DNA of 35,286 bases. Origin: Candidatus Gemmiger avistercoris. GTDB taxonomy: Bacteria; Bacillota; Clostridia; Oscillospirales; Ruminococcaceae. The position numbers and the translations under genes were made by a program. How positions within the stretch are numbered: position 1 is the stretch's first letter; every line of letters begins with the position of its first letter. The stretch lies in contig DXBF01000046.1 in assembly GCA_019116705.1 (NCBI GenBank), positions 1 through 35,286 of the forward strand, read 5' to 3'. The notes below the pieces were generated by a model. That model was not told the DNA's origin. It ran no database searches and saw only the letters and a program-made list of their open reading frames with translations. This document shows positions 29,052 through 35,286 of the stretch, piece after piece.

Positions 29052-30122
29052 ATGGATTCTTTTGGCATCTATCTGCACATCCCCTACTGCAAGTCCAAAT
29101 GCCGGTATTGCGATTTTTATTCCGCCCCCGGCGCCCGCGGCGTGCCCCAGGCGTACGTGGACGCGCTGCTGCGGGAGCTGAACAAGCGGGACCGCCGCCC
29201 CGACACCCTCTACTTCGGCGGCGGCACCCCGGCGCTGCTCAGCCCCGGCCAGGTACAGGCGCTGGTGGAAGCCGCCGCCCCCCTGCCGGGGGCCGAGATC
29301 ACGCTGGAAGCCAACCCCGACACCGTGACGCCGGAAACGCTGCGCGGGTTCCGGGCCGCAGGCATCACCCGCATCAGCTTCGGCGCGCAGAGCGCCGATG
29401 ACGCCCAGCTGCGCCGCCTGGGCCGCACCCACACGGCGGCGGCCGCCGCCCAGGCCCTGGGCTGGGCCCGGGAAGCCGGTTTTCCCGAGATCTGCGGCGA
29501 CATCATGCTGGCCCTGCCCCACTACAGCCGGGAAGAGTTCGACGCCACGCTGGCGCTGCTGCAGCAGGGCGGCTGCACCCATATCTCGGCTTATCTGCTC
29601 AAGATCGAACCGGGCACCGCTTTTGCCCGGCATCCGCCGGAAGGGCTGCCTGACGCCGACGAAGCCGCCGGTTTTTACCTGTATGCGGTGCAGCGGCTGG
29701 CCGGCGCCGGATACCGGCAGTATGAGATCAGCAACTTTGCCCGGCCGGGCCATGAGGGGCGGCACAATCTTCTCTATTGGAACTGCCGGGACTATGCCGG
29801 CATCGGCCCGGCGGCCCACAGCTGCCTGCGGGGGACGCGGCGGTTCTGGCCGGACGACGTACAGGGGTTCATTGACGGCACCGCCGCCGAACAGACGGAA
29901 GGCGTGTGCGATGCGGAGGATTTCCTGCTCATGCAGCTGCGGCTGGCCAAAGGGCTGGATCTGGATGAATACGCCCGCTGGGGCGGGCGTTTCACCGGCG
30001 CGCAAATGGCATTCCTGCACCAGTGCGCCGCCCATGGCTACGCCGTGCTGGAACCGGGCCGGGTGCGGCTGACCCCCGCCGGGATGATCGTGCAGAACTC
30101 CATCCTGGAAGAATTGATCTGA
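29052..30122 (+). CDS. hemW: HemW-like radical SAM protein (coproporphyrinogen III oxidase family)
   Basis: A 356-residue radical SAM protein. The cluster-binding motif is C13-K-S-K-C17-R-Y-C20 in IPYCKSKCRYCDFYS. The SAM-binding GGGTP (about 57–61) and the conserved EANPDTVTPETL and ISFGAQS follow. QYEISNFARPGHEGRHNLLYWNCRDYAGIGPAAHS and a HemN C-terminal domain close the protein. The short N-terminus and the C-x3-C-x2-C-D-F pattern favour HemW, a heme chaperone, over true HemN, which has further N-terminal residues. Whether this organism makes heme is unknown, so the real client is open. The ribosome site is weak (AAAGGA). It has its own promoter and terminator. Confidence 0.9.
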   Translation: MDSFGIYLHIPYCKSKCRYCDFYSAPGARGVPQAYVDALLRELNKRDRRPDTLYFGGGTPALLSPGQVQALVEAAAPLPGAEITLEANPDTVTPETLRGFRAAGITRISFGAQSADDAQLRRLGRTHTAAAAAQALGWAREAGFPEICGDIMLALPHYSREEFDATLALLQQGGCTHISAYLLKIEPGTAFARHPPEGLPDADEAAGFYLYAVQRLAGAGYRQYEISNFARPGHEGRHNLLYWNCRDYAGIGPAAHSCLRGTRRFWPDDVQGFIDGTAAEQTEGVCDAEDFLLMQLRLAKGLDLDEYARWGGRFTGAQMAFLHQCAAHGYAVLEPGRVRLTPAGMIVQNSILEELI

Positions 30123-30130
30123 ACACAGCA

Positions 30131-30167
30131 AAAGGGCATGCGCCGTTCAGGCCGCATGCCCTTTTTC
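30131..30167 (+). terminator. Bidirectional terminator after hemW
   Basis: AAAGGGCATGC (30131–30141) and GCATGCCCTTT (30154–30164) form a perfect 11-bp stem, with an inner GCC/GGC pairing, then TTTTTCC. The AAAA run on the left gives a tail for the convergent ABC operon ending at 30168. Confidence 0.85.
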
Positions 30168-30743
30168 CTATTTACATTCCGTCAGCCGCCGCACCGGCCA
30201 GCCCAGCAGTTCCGCCGCCGCGCCGTCATGGGTGACCAAAATCGCCGGACGGCTGCCTGCCAGACGCACGGCGGCGGCCGCAGCCTGCCCCACCAGTTCA
30301 GCGTCCATGCCGGTGAAGGGTTCGTCCATCAGCAGCGTCTGCGCATCCTTGCACAGCAGCGCCCGCAGCAGAGCGGCCCGCCGCTTCTGCCCGCCGGAGA
30401 GCCGCCCCGCAGGCAGGGCCAGTTCCGCATCGGCAAAGCCCAGCGCCCGCAGTTCGCGCTCTGCTTCCGCCTGCGTCAGACCATGCCCGGCCAGCACCAG
30501 ATTGCCCGCCGCCGTCAGCTGGGGGCAGAGACGGTCCTCCTGAAAGACCGCCGCCGGGGCCGCCGCGCCGGTCACCGTGCCGGAGTCGGGCGTTTCCAGC
30601 CCCATCAGGATGCGCAGCAGGGTGGTCTTGCCGCAGCCCGAAGGGCCCATCAGCACCATGGGGCGGTCTACCGTCCAGCTGAAATCCCGCAGGACTGTTT
30701 TCTCCCCGAATCTTTTGCAGAGATCCCGGATCACGATGCTCAT
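30168..30743 (-). CDS. ABC importer ATPase (compact, SsuB/TauB-like)
   Basis: The 191-residue nucleotide-binding subunit of an importer. It has Walker A GPSGCGKTT (33–41), a Q-loop Gln near 68, the signature LSGGQ (115–119), Walker B LLMDE (137–141) and the switch His H172 (VTHD). All catalytic elements are present, but the protein is short: related nitrate/sulfonate/taurine ATPases have about 240–260 residues. The missing part is mainly between Walker A and the signature and at the C-terminus. Its ATG overlaps the permease stop by four bases (ATGA), so translation is coupled. The open frame upstream of 30743 lies in the permease gene and is not coding. Confidence 0.94.
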   Translation of the reverse strand: MSIVIRDLCKRFGEKTVLRDFSWTVDRPMVLMGPSGCGKTTLLRILMGLETPDSGTVTGAAAPAAVFQEDRLCPQLTAAGNLVLAGHGLTQAEAERELRALGFADAELALPAGRLSGGQKRRAALLRALLCKDAQTLLMDEPFTGMDAELVGQAAAAAVRLAGSRPAILVTHDGAAAELLGWPVRRLTECK

Positions 30744-31513
30744 GCCCGCACCTCCCCGCACAGCCGTGTTTTGGCGGCGCGCAGCAGCCGGGCCGCCGCC
30801 GACGAGAGCAGCGCCGAGAGCAGCACGATCACCAGCGTCCAGGCAAAGACCTCGGGCGTGGAAAGGGTGATCTTGGCACGGTAGAGCGCGTCGCCCACGC
30901 TGTGGTCCGGCAGGCCGATGACCTCGGCGGAAACGCCGCTTTTCCAGCACATGCCCATGGCGGCGATGCAGCTTTCGCTGAAAGACGGGAATACGCCCGG
31001 CAGCCAGATATAGCGCAGCCGCGCCCCCAGGGGCAGGCGGTAGACCCGGGCCATCTCCAGCAGCTGGGGGTCGGTGTCCGCGATGCCTGCCAGCACCCCG
31101 GCGTAGACCACCGGCAGCACATGGGTAAAGCTGACCACCACCGAGAGGTTCTCCCCCCGGACCCACAGCAGGGCCAGAATGACGAAGCTGGCCACCGGCA
31201 TGGCCCGGATCAACTGCATGACGGGTTCCACAAAGATACGCACCCGCCGCCACCGGGCGCCGGCGGCCCCCAGCACCAGCCCGCCGGCCACCGCCAGCAG
31301 GAAGCCTGCCAGGATGCGCAGGGCGCTGAACGCGATGCGCTGCCAGAACCCCGCTGTGGGCGCGATGCGCGCCAGCGCCGCCAGCGTCTGCACCGGCGTG
31401 GCCAGGAACAGCCCGCCGTGCCCCAGGGTCATGGCCGCAGCCTGCCACAAAACGATCCAGACCGCCAGGGCCGCCAGCCGTTCCCACCGTCCGGGCGCCC
31501 GGTCAGACGCCAT
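30740..31513 (-). CDS. ABC importer permease (SsuC/TauC-like)
   Basis: A 257-residue inner-membrane subunit with about six hydrophobic segments. The BPD-transporter coupling region appears as EMARVYRLPLGARLRYIWLPGVFPSFSESCIAAMG (about residues 152–187), the permease EAA-loop contact for the ATPase. AMPVASFVILALLWVRGE is also typical of the nitrate/sulfonate/bicarbonate group. The start overlaps the end of the binding-protein gene by 11 bases (31503–31513), so the three genes form one unit. The substrate cannot be told from sequence. Confidence 0.93.
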   Translation of the reverse strand: MASDRAPGRWERLAALAVWIVLWQAAAMTLGHGGLFLATPVQTLAALARIAPTAGFWQRIAFSALRILAGFLLAVAGGLVLGAAGARWRRVRIFVEPVMQLIRAMPVASFVILALLWVRGENLSVVVSFTHVLPVVYAGVLAGIADTDPQLLEMARVYRLPLGARLRYIWLPGVFPSFSESCIAAMGMCWKSGVSAEVIGLPDHSVGDALYRAKITLSTPEVFAWTLVIVLLSALLSSAAARLLRAAKTRLCGEVRA

Positions 31514-32540
31514 AGTAGAAGTCGTCGCCGGGCAGGGCGCCGCCCACGCTGGCGGGGTCGGCGTCGTAGAGGACCTGGAAGTAGTTGGTCAGGTCGGTTT
31601 TCATCTGCTCCCCGGTCTCAAAGACGATGTTGCACTCCGGCAGCGCCTTCTGTGCCAGGGCCGCCTTGGCCACGATGCCGTATTCTTCGCACAGGGCCGC
31701 CGTGCCCTCCAGATCGCTGTTGGCCGCTTCCACGCTGGCGGCATAGCCGTCCAGGAAAGCCGCAAAGGCGTCGGGGTCCGCTTCCGCCGCGTCCTTGCGC
31801 ACCACCAGCACGCCGGTCACCAGCTGGGAACCGGCCACCTTTTCCCATTCCTCGTTCATATCCAGCGCCACGCGCAGCCCCTCCACCTGGGAGAGCGCGC
31901 TGGTCACAAAGGGCTGGGGCAGCATGACGATGTTCGCCATGCCCGCCTGGACCTGGCTGAGAGCTTCGGTGGCTTCGCTGCAATACTCGATGGTCACGTC
32001 GGCGTCGGGATCGAGGCCGTTCCGGGTGAGCACATAGCGCAGCACGTACTCCGGCGTGGTGCCCTTGCCGGTGGTCACGATGGTCTGGCCTTTCAGGTCC
32101 GCCACCGACTGGATGCTCTCGCCGTTCTCAAGGATGTAGAGCACGCCCAGGGTGTTGACGCACGCCACCTCCACCGCGCCCTCCGTTTTCTGGTAGAGGG
32201 TCGCCGCCAGATTGGCAGGAATAGCCGCCGCGTCCAGATCCCCCTTGACCAGCAGCGGCACGATCTCATCCGCCGCGCCATACATGGTAAAGCTGTAGTC
32301 CGCGCCGTCCTCGCTGTCCATCAGGTTCACAAGGCCCATGGTGGTGGGCCCCTTCAGGCCCGCCACGCGCAGGCCGCCGGCCGCCGTTTCGGGGCTGGCC
32401 GCAGGCTCCGCCGCCGCGGAAGAGGCTGCACTTTCGGCAGTGGACGCCGCCTGCGAAGAGGATGCGGTGGAACCGCAGGCCGCCAGAGAGACGCACAAAG
32501 CCGCCGCCATGACGGCGGATAAAACACGCTTGCATTTCAT
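31503..32540 (-). CDS. ABC importer substrate-binding lipoprotein (NitT/TauT group)
   Basis: A 345-residue surface lipoprotein. The start ATG 32540 (MKCKRVL) follows AAGGAGG; an upstream in-frame ATG overlaps the promoter. The signal ends in the lipobox LAAC with C22 as the lipid site. A Ser/Ala-rich linker to about residue 52 follows, then the binding fold. Typical segments are GLKGPTTMGLVNLMDS, LVKGDLDAAAIPANLAATLY, DLKGQTIVTTGKGTTPEYVLRYVL and MANIVMLPQPFVTSAL. These match the NMT1/THI5-like and nitrate/sulfonate/taurine group in Clostridia, whose ligands are mostly untested. It is the first gene of the operon and is divergent from a Crp/Fnr regulator. Confidence 0.93.
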   Translation of the reverse strand: MKCKRVLSAVMAAALCVSLAACGSTASSSQAASTAESAASSAAAEPAASPETAAGGLRVAGLKGPTTMGLVNLMDSEDGADYSFTMYGAADEIVPLLVKGDLDAAAIPANLAATLYQKTEGAVEVACVNTLGVLYILENGESIQSVADLKGQTIVTTGKGTTPEYVLRYVLTRNGLDPDADVTIEYCSEATEALSQVQAGMANIVMLPQPFVTSALSQVEGLRVALDMNEEWEKVAGSQLVTGVLVVRKDAAEADPDAFAAFLDGYAASVEAANSDLEGTAALCEEYGIVAKAALAQKALPECNIVFETGEQMKTDLTNYFQVLYDADPASVGGALPGDDFYYGV

Positions 32541-32559
32541 ATCGAGTTTTCCTCCTTCT

Positions 32560-32588
32560 TGCTTTTGCGGCATCACTATACTATAATG
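32560..32588 (+). promoter_or_regulatory. Promoter of the Crp/Fnr regulator gene
   Basis: TTGCTT (32560–32565), 17 bases, then a perfect TATAAT (32583–32588). The start would be near 32595, 44 bases before the ATG at 32639. The palindrome at 32603–32618 would lie at about +9 to +24. Confidence 0.7.
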
Positions 32589-32604
32589 GTAAAAAAATGT
32601 CTGT
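32576..32604 (-). promoter_or_regulatory. Promoter of the ABC importer operon
   Basis: On the minus strand a weak CAGACA (32604–32599), 17 bases, then TATAGT (32581–32576); a second TATAGT lies five bases upstream. The start near 32569 gives a 29-base leader. The weak -35 fits a promoter needing an activator. Confidence 0.55.
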
Positions 32605-32618
32605 TGCACAGGCAACAA
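32603..32618. promoter_or_regulatory. Crp/Fnr-type palindromic operator
   Basis: TGTTGC-ACAG-GCAACA is a perfect 6-4-6 inverted repeat. The N4 spacing between half sites is that of Fnr-like operators (TTGAT-N4-ATCAA). Its centre is 41–42 bases upstream of the predicted importer start, the class II activator position, and it falls just downstream of the regulator's own start. Confidence 0.6.
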
Positions 32619-32638
32619 CCGCTTTGTGAGGGCCTGCC

Positions 32639-33328
32639 ATGGATTACCGTGTTCACTATACCGTTTTGCGCCGCACCAGCCTGTTCCGCAGCATGAGCGA
32701 CGCCGACCTGGACGTGCTGATGGGCTGCTTTTCGCCGCATATCCGCCGTTACCGGCGCGGCGAACTGCTGCTGATGGCCGGGTACGAGACCCGGGAGCTG
32801 GGCATCGTGCTGGAAGGCGAGATCACCGCCGCCAAACCCATGCCCGACGGCAGCGCCGTGGTCATGACCCATATGGGCCCCGCCGGCGTGTTTGCGGATG
32901 TGCTGGCGGGCGGCCGCAGCAAAAGCCCGGTGACGGTGACCGCCGCCCTGCCCTGCCGGGTGCTGTACCTGCCCTGCGAAGCGCTGCTGCGCCCCTGCGG
33001 GGCCATGCACAAGGCCCATTTGCAGCTGCTGCACAACTGGCTGGAGACCATCAGCAGCAAATATTTTGCACTGGACCGGCGGCTGGAACTGCTGTGCTGC
33101 AAAAGCCTGCGGGGACGCATCTGCCTGTGGCTGCTGGAGCAGCGGGAACAGGCGGGGGCGGACACCTTCACCACGCCGCTGACGCGGGCGGAACTTGCCT
33201 CCTACCTGAACTGTGACCGCAGCGCCCTGTGCCGGGAACTGAGCCGCATGCAGGAGGAGGGGCTGGTCCAGCTGTTCCGCCGCAGCTTCAAACTGCCCGA
33301 CCCGGAAAAGCTGCGCCATGCGATGTGA
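32639..33328 (+). CDS. Crp/Fnr-family transcriptional regulator
   Basis: A 229-residue regulator. The N-terminal cyclic-nucleotide-binding-type beta-barrel covers about 15–125 (SLFRSMSDADLDVLMGCF; LLLMAGYETRELGIVLEGEI; DGSAVVMTHMGPAGVFADVL). A dimer helix follows (about 126–160). The C-terminal Crp-type helix-turn-helix is TRAELASYLNCDRSALCRELSRMQEEGLV (182–210). The cAMP-binding Arg/Ser pattern of true Crp is not evident. Nine cysteines are present, including an even C106–C113–C120 row and C153–C154, so a redox, metal or gas signal is possible. It is divergent from the ABC importer, which it most likely controls through the shared palindrome. Confidence 0.92.
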   Translation: MDYRVHYTVLRRTSLFRSMSDADLDVLMGCFSPHIRRYRRGELLLMAGYETRELGIVLEGEITAAKPMPDGSAVVMTHMGPAGVFADVLAGGRSKSPVTVTAALPCRVLYLPCEALLRPCGAMHKAHLQLLHNWLETISSKYFALDRRLELLCCKSLRGRICLWLLEQREQAGADTFTTPLTRAELASYLNCDRSALCRELSRMQEEGLVQLFRRSFKLPDPEKLRHAM

Positions 33329-33331
33329 CGA

Positions 33332-33360
33332 TTGCAGGCTGCCCCGCCGTATGGTATAAT
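33332..33360 (+). promoter_or_regulatory. Promoter of the glycosyltransferase–flavin reductase pair
   Basis: TTGCAG (33332–33337), 17 bases, then TATAAT (33355–33360), preceded by TGG (extended -10). The start would be near 33367, a leader of about 90 bases. Confidence 0.75.
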
Positions 33361-33456
33361 AAATAGGCTTTCTGCGCCCCCTGCACGGCGGCGCCGCGGC
33401 ACACGCCGCTTACCCGTGCTTTCTTTATTACCTTTTGTTTTCCACGAGGTATCGCT

Positions 33457-34443
33457 ATGGACAATCGCCAGAATCCCGTCTTGTACATCGTCATCCCCTG
33501 TTACAACGAGCAGGAGGTGCTGCCCATCACCGCGCCGCTGTTTCTGCAGAAGATCACCCAGCTGGCCGGGGCGGGCAAGATCAGCGCGGACAGCCGGGTC
33601 CTGTTCGTCAACGACGGGTCCAAAGACCGGACCTGGGAGATCATCCAGGAACTGGCATCTGCCGACCCGCACTATGCGGGCATCAGCCAGAGCCGCAACC
33701 GCGGCCACCAGAATGCCGTGCTGGCAGGGCTGATGGAAGTTCGGGACCGCTGTGACATCACGATCTCCATCGACTGCGACGGTCAGGACGACATCAACGC
33801 CATGGACGGTATGGTGGACGCTTACCGGGACGGCTGCGACGTGGTGTACGGCGTGCGCAGCAGGCGGGACACCGATACCTTCTTCAAGCGTTTTACGGCC
33901 GAGAGCTTCTACAAGCTGCTCAACGCCATGGGGGCGGAGGTGGTCTATAATCACGCGGACTACCGCCTGATGAGCGCCCGCGTGCTGCAGGAATTTGCGA
34001 AATTCAAGGAAGTGAACCTTTTCCTGCGCGGCATGGTGCCTTTGGTGGGTTTCAAATCCACCTGCGTGAGTTACGAGCGCCACGAGCGGCTGGCAGGCCG
34101 GAGCCACTATCCCCTGTCCAAGATGCTGTCGCTGGCGTTCGACGGCATCACCAGCCTTTCCATCAAGCCCATCCGCTTTATCACCGGGTTCGGCGTGCTG
34201 GTCGCCTTCATCAGCTTCCTGGGGGTGCTGTGGGCCGTGATCGAAGCCGCGCTGGGGATGACGGTCTCCGGCTGGGCCAGCATGACCAGCATCATCTGCT
34301 TCGTTTCCGGCGTGCAGCTGATCTGCCTGGGCGTGATCGGCGAATACATCGGCAAGATCTACATGGAGACGAAGCACCGGCCGCGCTACATCATCAGCGA
34401 AACGACCCCCAATTTTACGCCCCGTGAGGAGGAGGACGCATGA
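33457..34443 (+). CDS. Membrane GT2 glycosyltransferase (GtrB/DPM1-like)
   Basis: A 328-residue family 2 glycosyltransferase. The nucleotide-sugar-binding start is YIVIPCYNEQEVLP (10–23), then VLFVNDGSKDRTW and SRNRGHQNAVLAGL. The metal-binding SIDCDGQDD (D106, D108, D111) and DYRLMS follow. ERLAGRSHYPLSKML precedes two C-terminal hydrophobic segments (about 232–258 and 270–297). This build fits enzymes that load a sugar onto a polyprenyl phosphate (bactoprenol glucosyl transferases). The sugar is unknown. The ribosome site is CGAGGT. Its last codons overlap the next gene by ATGA. Confidence 0.94.
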   Translation: MDNRQNPVLYIVIPCYNEQEVLPITAPLFLQKITQLAGAGKISADSRVLFVNDGSKDRTWEIIQELASADPHYAGISQSRNRGHQNAVLAGLMEVRDRCDITISIDCDGQDDINAMDGMVDAYRDGCDVVYGVRSRRDTDTFFKRFTAESFYKLLNAMGAEVVYNHADYRLMSARVLQEFAKFKEVNLFLRGMVPLVGFKSTCVSYERHERLAGRSHYPLSKMLSLAFDGITSLSIKPIRFITGFGVLVAFISFLGVLWAVIEAALGMTVSGWASMTSIICFVSGVQLICLGVIGEYIGKIYMETKHRPRYIISETTPNFTPREEEDA

Positions 34444-35012
34444 GCCGGCAGGTCTGGAAGGGTTCGACCCTGCTCAACCCGGAGCCGCCCGTGCTGGTCA
34501 GCTGCGGCAGCCCGGACAAGCCCAATCTGATCACGGTGGGCTGGTGCGGCACCATCTGCACCCAGCCGCCCATGCTCTCCATCAGCGTGCGGCCCGAGCG
34601 CTACAGCTACCGCCTGATCCGGGAAAGCGGCGAGTTCGTTGTCAACCTGCCCACCGAAGCGTTGGTGCGGGCAGTGGATTGGTGCGGCGTCAAGAGCGGC
34701 CGCGACGTGGACAAATTTGCCGCCCTGGGGCTGACCGCCGCCCCAGCCAGCCGGGTTGGCACCGTGCTGCTGGAAGAAAGCCCCGTCAACCTGGAATGCA
34801 GGGTCACCCAGGTCATCCCCCTGGGCAGCCATGATCTGTTCCTGGCCGAGTGTGTGGCGGTGGATGTGGACGAGCGCCTGCTGGATGAAAACGGCAAACT
34901 CTGCCTGAACCGCGCCAGACTGATCGTCTACTCCCACGGCGACTACCTGGCATTGGGACGGCGGCTGGGCACTTTCGGCTACAGCGTGCGCAAGCGCCGT
35001 CCCCGCCGCTGA
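34440..35012 (+). CDS. Flavin reductase-like (FMN-binding split-barrel) protein
   Basis: A 190-residue flavoprotein. Family stretches are PPVLVSCGSPDKPNLITVGWCGTICTQPPMLSISVRPERYSY (about 17–58), the flavin-phosphate-contacting part, and SGEFVVNLPTEALV (64–76). DKFAALGLTA and LAECVAVDVDERLLDENGKL follow. The C-terminus is short and basic (RKRRPRR). Relatives bind FMN and pass electrons between NAD(P)H and flavin or other acceptors; the true partner is unknown. It overlaps the glycosyltransferase gene by four bases (ATGA), so both are translated together, though no shared pathway is obvious. Confidence 0.92.
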   Translation: MSRQVWKGSTLLNPEPPVLVSCGSPDKPNLITVGWCGTICTQPPMLSISVRPERYSYRLIRESGEFVVNLPTEALVRAVDWCGVKSGRDVDKFAALGLTAAPASRVGTVLLEESPVNLECRVTQVIPLGSHDLFLAECVAVDVDERLLDENGKLCLNRARLIVYSHGDYLALGRRLGTFGYSVRKRRPRR

Positions 35013-35050
35013 ACGCCCCATACTGCACCAAGCCCCCTGAAGCCTTGGCT

Positions 35051-35088
35051 TAACAGTGATAAGGAACTAAATCACTTATCAACTGTTA
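35051..35088. repeat. Imperfect inverted repeat at the edge of the AT-rich tail
   Basis: TAACAG-TGATAAG (35051–35063) and CTTATCA-A-CTGTTA (35075–35088) pair over 13 bases with one bulged A and an 11-base loop. The flanking AAGCC-TT-GGCTT (35040–35051) is another short palindrome. It could be a recombination or attachment site, or the start of a structured leader. Confidence 0.5.
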
Positions 35089-35112
35089 GCTGACGGTTTT
35101 CGGGTGCATACG

Positions 35113-35158
35113 AAACTCCCGTCTGATTCCTAACAGGAATTAGGCGGGAGTTTTCCTT
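35113..35158 (+). terminator. Very long terminator-like hairpin before the last gene
   Basis: Two 19-base arms (35113–35131 and 35135–35153) pair throughout, with two G·U pairs and a 3-base loop AAC; the base is AAACTCCCG/CGGGAGTTT. TTTTCCTT follows. It can terminate rightward transcription from the flavin reductase gene, or act as an attenuator ahead of the gene at 35190. Confidence 0.75.
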
Positions 35159-35189
35159 CTTAACAGAGCCAATATTGGAGGATAGCATT

Positions 35190-35286
35190 ATGAAAACATT
35201 ACTTTCCTGTGAATTTAACATGGATACCGGCTGCGTTGAACTAAGATATTCTGACGGCAGCATGATTTCTATTAACTGTACCGCTG
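35190..35286 (+). CDS. DUF6061-like small protein, N-terminal part (cut by window end)
   Basis: 32 residues are visible, starting MKTLLSCEFNMDTGCVEL and going on with YSDGSMISINCTA. TGGAGG lies about ten bases before the ATG. The opening matches, from memory, the small DUF6061 proteins (about 80 residues), which are repeatedly seen in gut Firmicutes in or beside integrative elements. Base composition is much more AT-rich than in all genes to the left, with codons such as AAA, ATT and TCT. This points to a different origin. The function is unknown. Confidence 0.65.
   Translation, partial: MKTLLSCEFNMDTGCVELRYSDGSMISINCTA

Noticed and set aside
35072..35263. Leftward 63-codon open frame in the AT-rich tail
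   Set aside because: It runs through the long hairpin and opposite the better-supported rightward gene with a ribosome site.
1..35286. tRNA, rRNA, CRISPR array, complete insertion sequence or prophage genes
   Set aside because: Looked for cloverleaf-type ends, rRNA-like stretches, regularly spaced repeats, transposase and integrase motifs; none was seen in the window.

Overview
The window looks like chromosomal DNA of a gut Firmicute of the Oscillospiraceae/Ruminococcaceae type (Gemmiger, Subdoligranulum or Faecalibacterium-like). The signs are GC-rich codon use, strong AGGAGG-type ribosome sites, a pheS T-box, a class B sortase, a zinc-ribbon/PASTA kinase-like protein and a pth–mfd cluster. 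The genus is a guess from gene content and composition. Coding density is high. I found no rRNA, tRNA, CRISPR array or complete insertion sequence.

Left part (1–9.9 kb). The 5' end of ppdK (pyruvate, phosphate dikinase) runs leftward out of the window. Divergent from it is a rightward run of eight genes: a stand-alone GlmU-type acetyltransferase, a small DUF2007-like protein, a YccF membrane protein, pth, an anchored SH3 protein, a large DUF3160 lipoprotein, a small anchored protein and mfd. A strong terminator follows mfd.

Middle part (9.9–24.2 kb). A leftward nucleotidyltransferase–MerR pair faces away from a rightward patatin phospholipase–enzyme I-like pair. Next come leftward yebC plus a zinc-ribbon/PASTA protein whose kinase domain has lost both catalytic aspartates, a CdaR/PucR-type regulator, a CapD-like dehydratase with a small phosphoglycosyl transferase, glmS, and sortase B. 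Several of these genes (GlmU-type acetyltransferase, glmS, nucleotidyltransferase, CapD-like enzyme, phosphoglycosyl transferase) concern UDP-amino sugars and surface glycans.

Right part (24.3–35.3 kb). pheS–pheT sit behind a readable T-box leader with a UUC specifier. They are followed by a Bax-inhibitor-1 family protein, divergent hemW, and a three-gene ABC importer. That importer is divergent from a cysteine-rich Crp/Fnr regulator, with a palindrome suited to the regulator in the shared promoter region. A GT2 glycosyltransferase–flavin reductase pair follows. The last ~270 bases turn AT-rich, hold two hairpins and begin a DUF6061-like small gene, which I read as the edge of a mobile element or old insertion.

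Most interesting points: (1) the double-Gly pseudokinase with PASTA domains; (2) an enzyme I paralogue that keeps its phospho-histidine but has lost several PEP-site residues, in an operon with a patatin; (3) a possible ~95-nt small RNA between glmS and srtB; (4) a strong rightward terminator with no gene before it upstream of the GlmU-type gene; (5) a Crp/Fnr-like operator at about -41.5 of the ABC importer. All functional claims come from reading the sequence and remembered family features; no database search was run.
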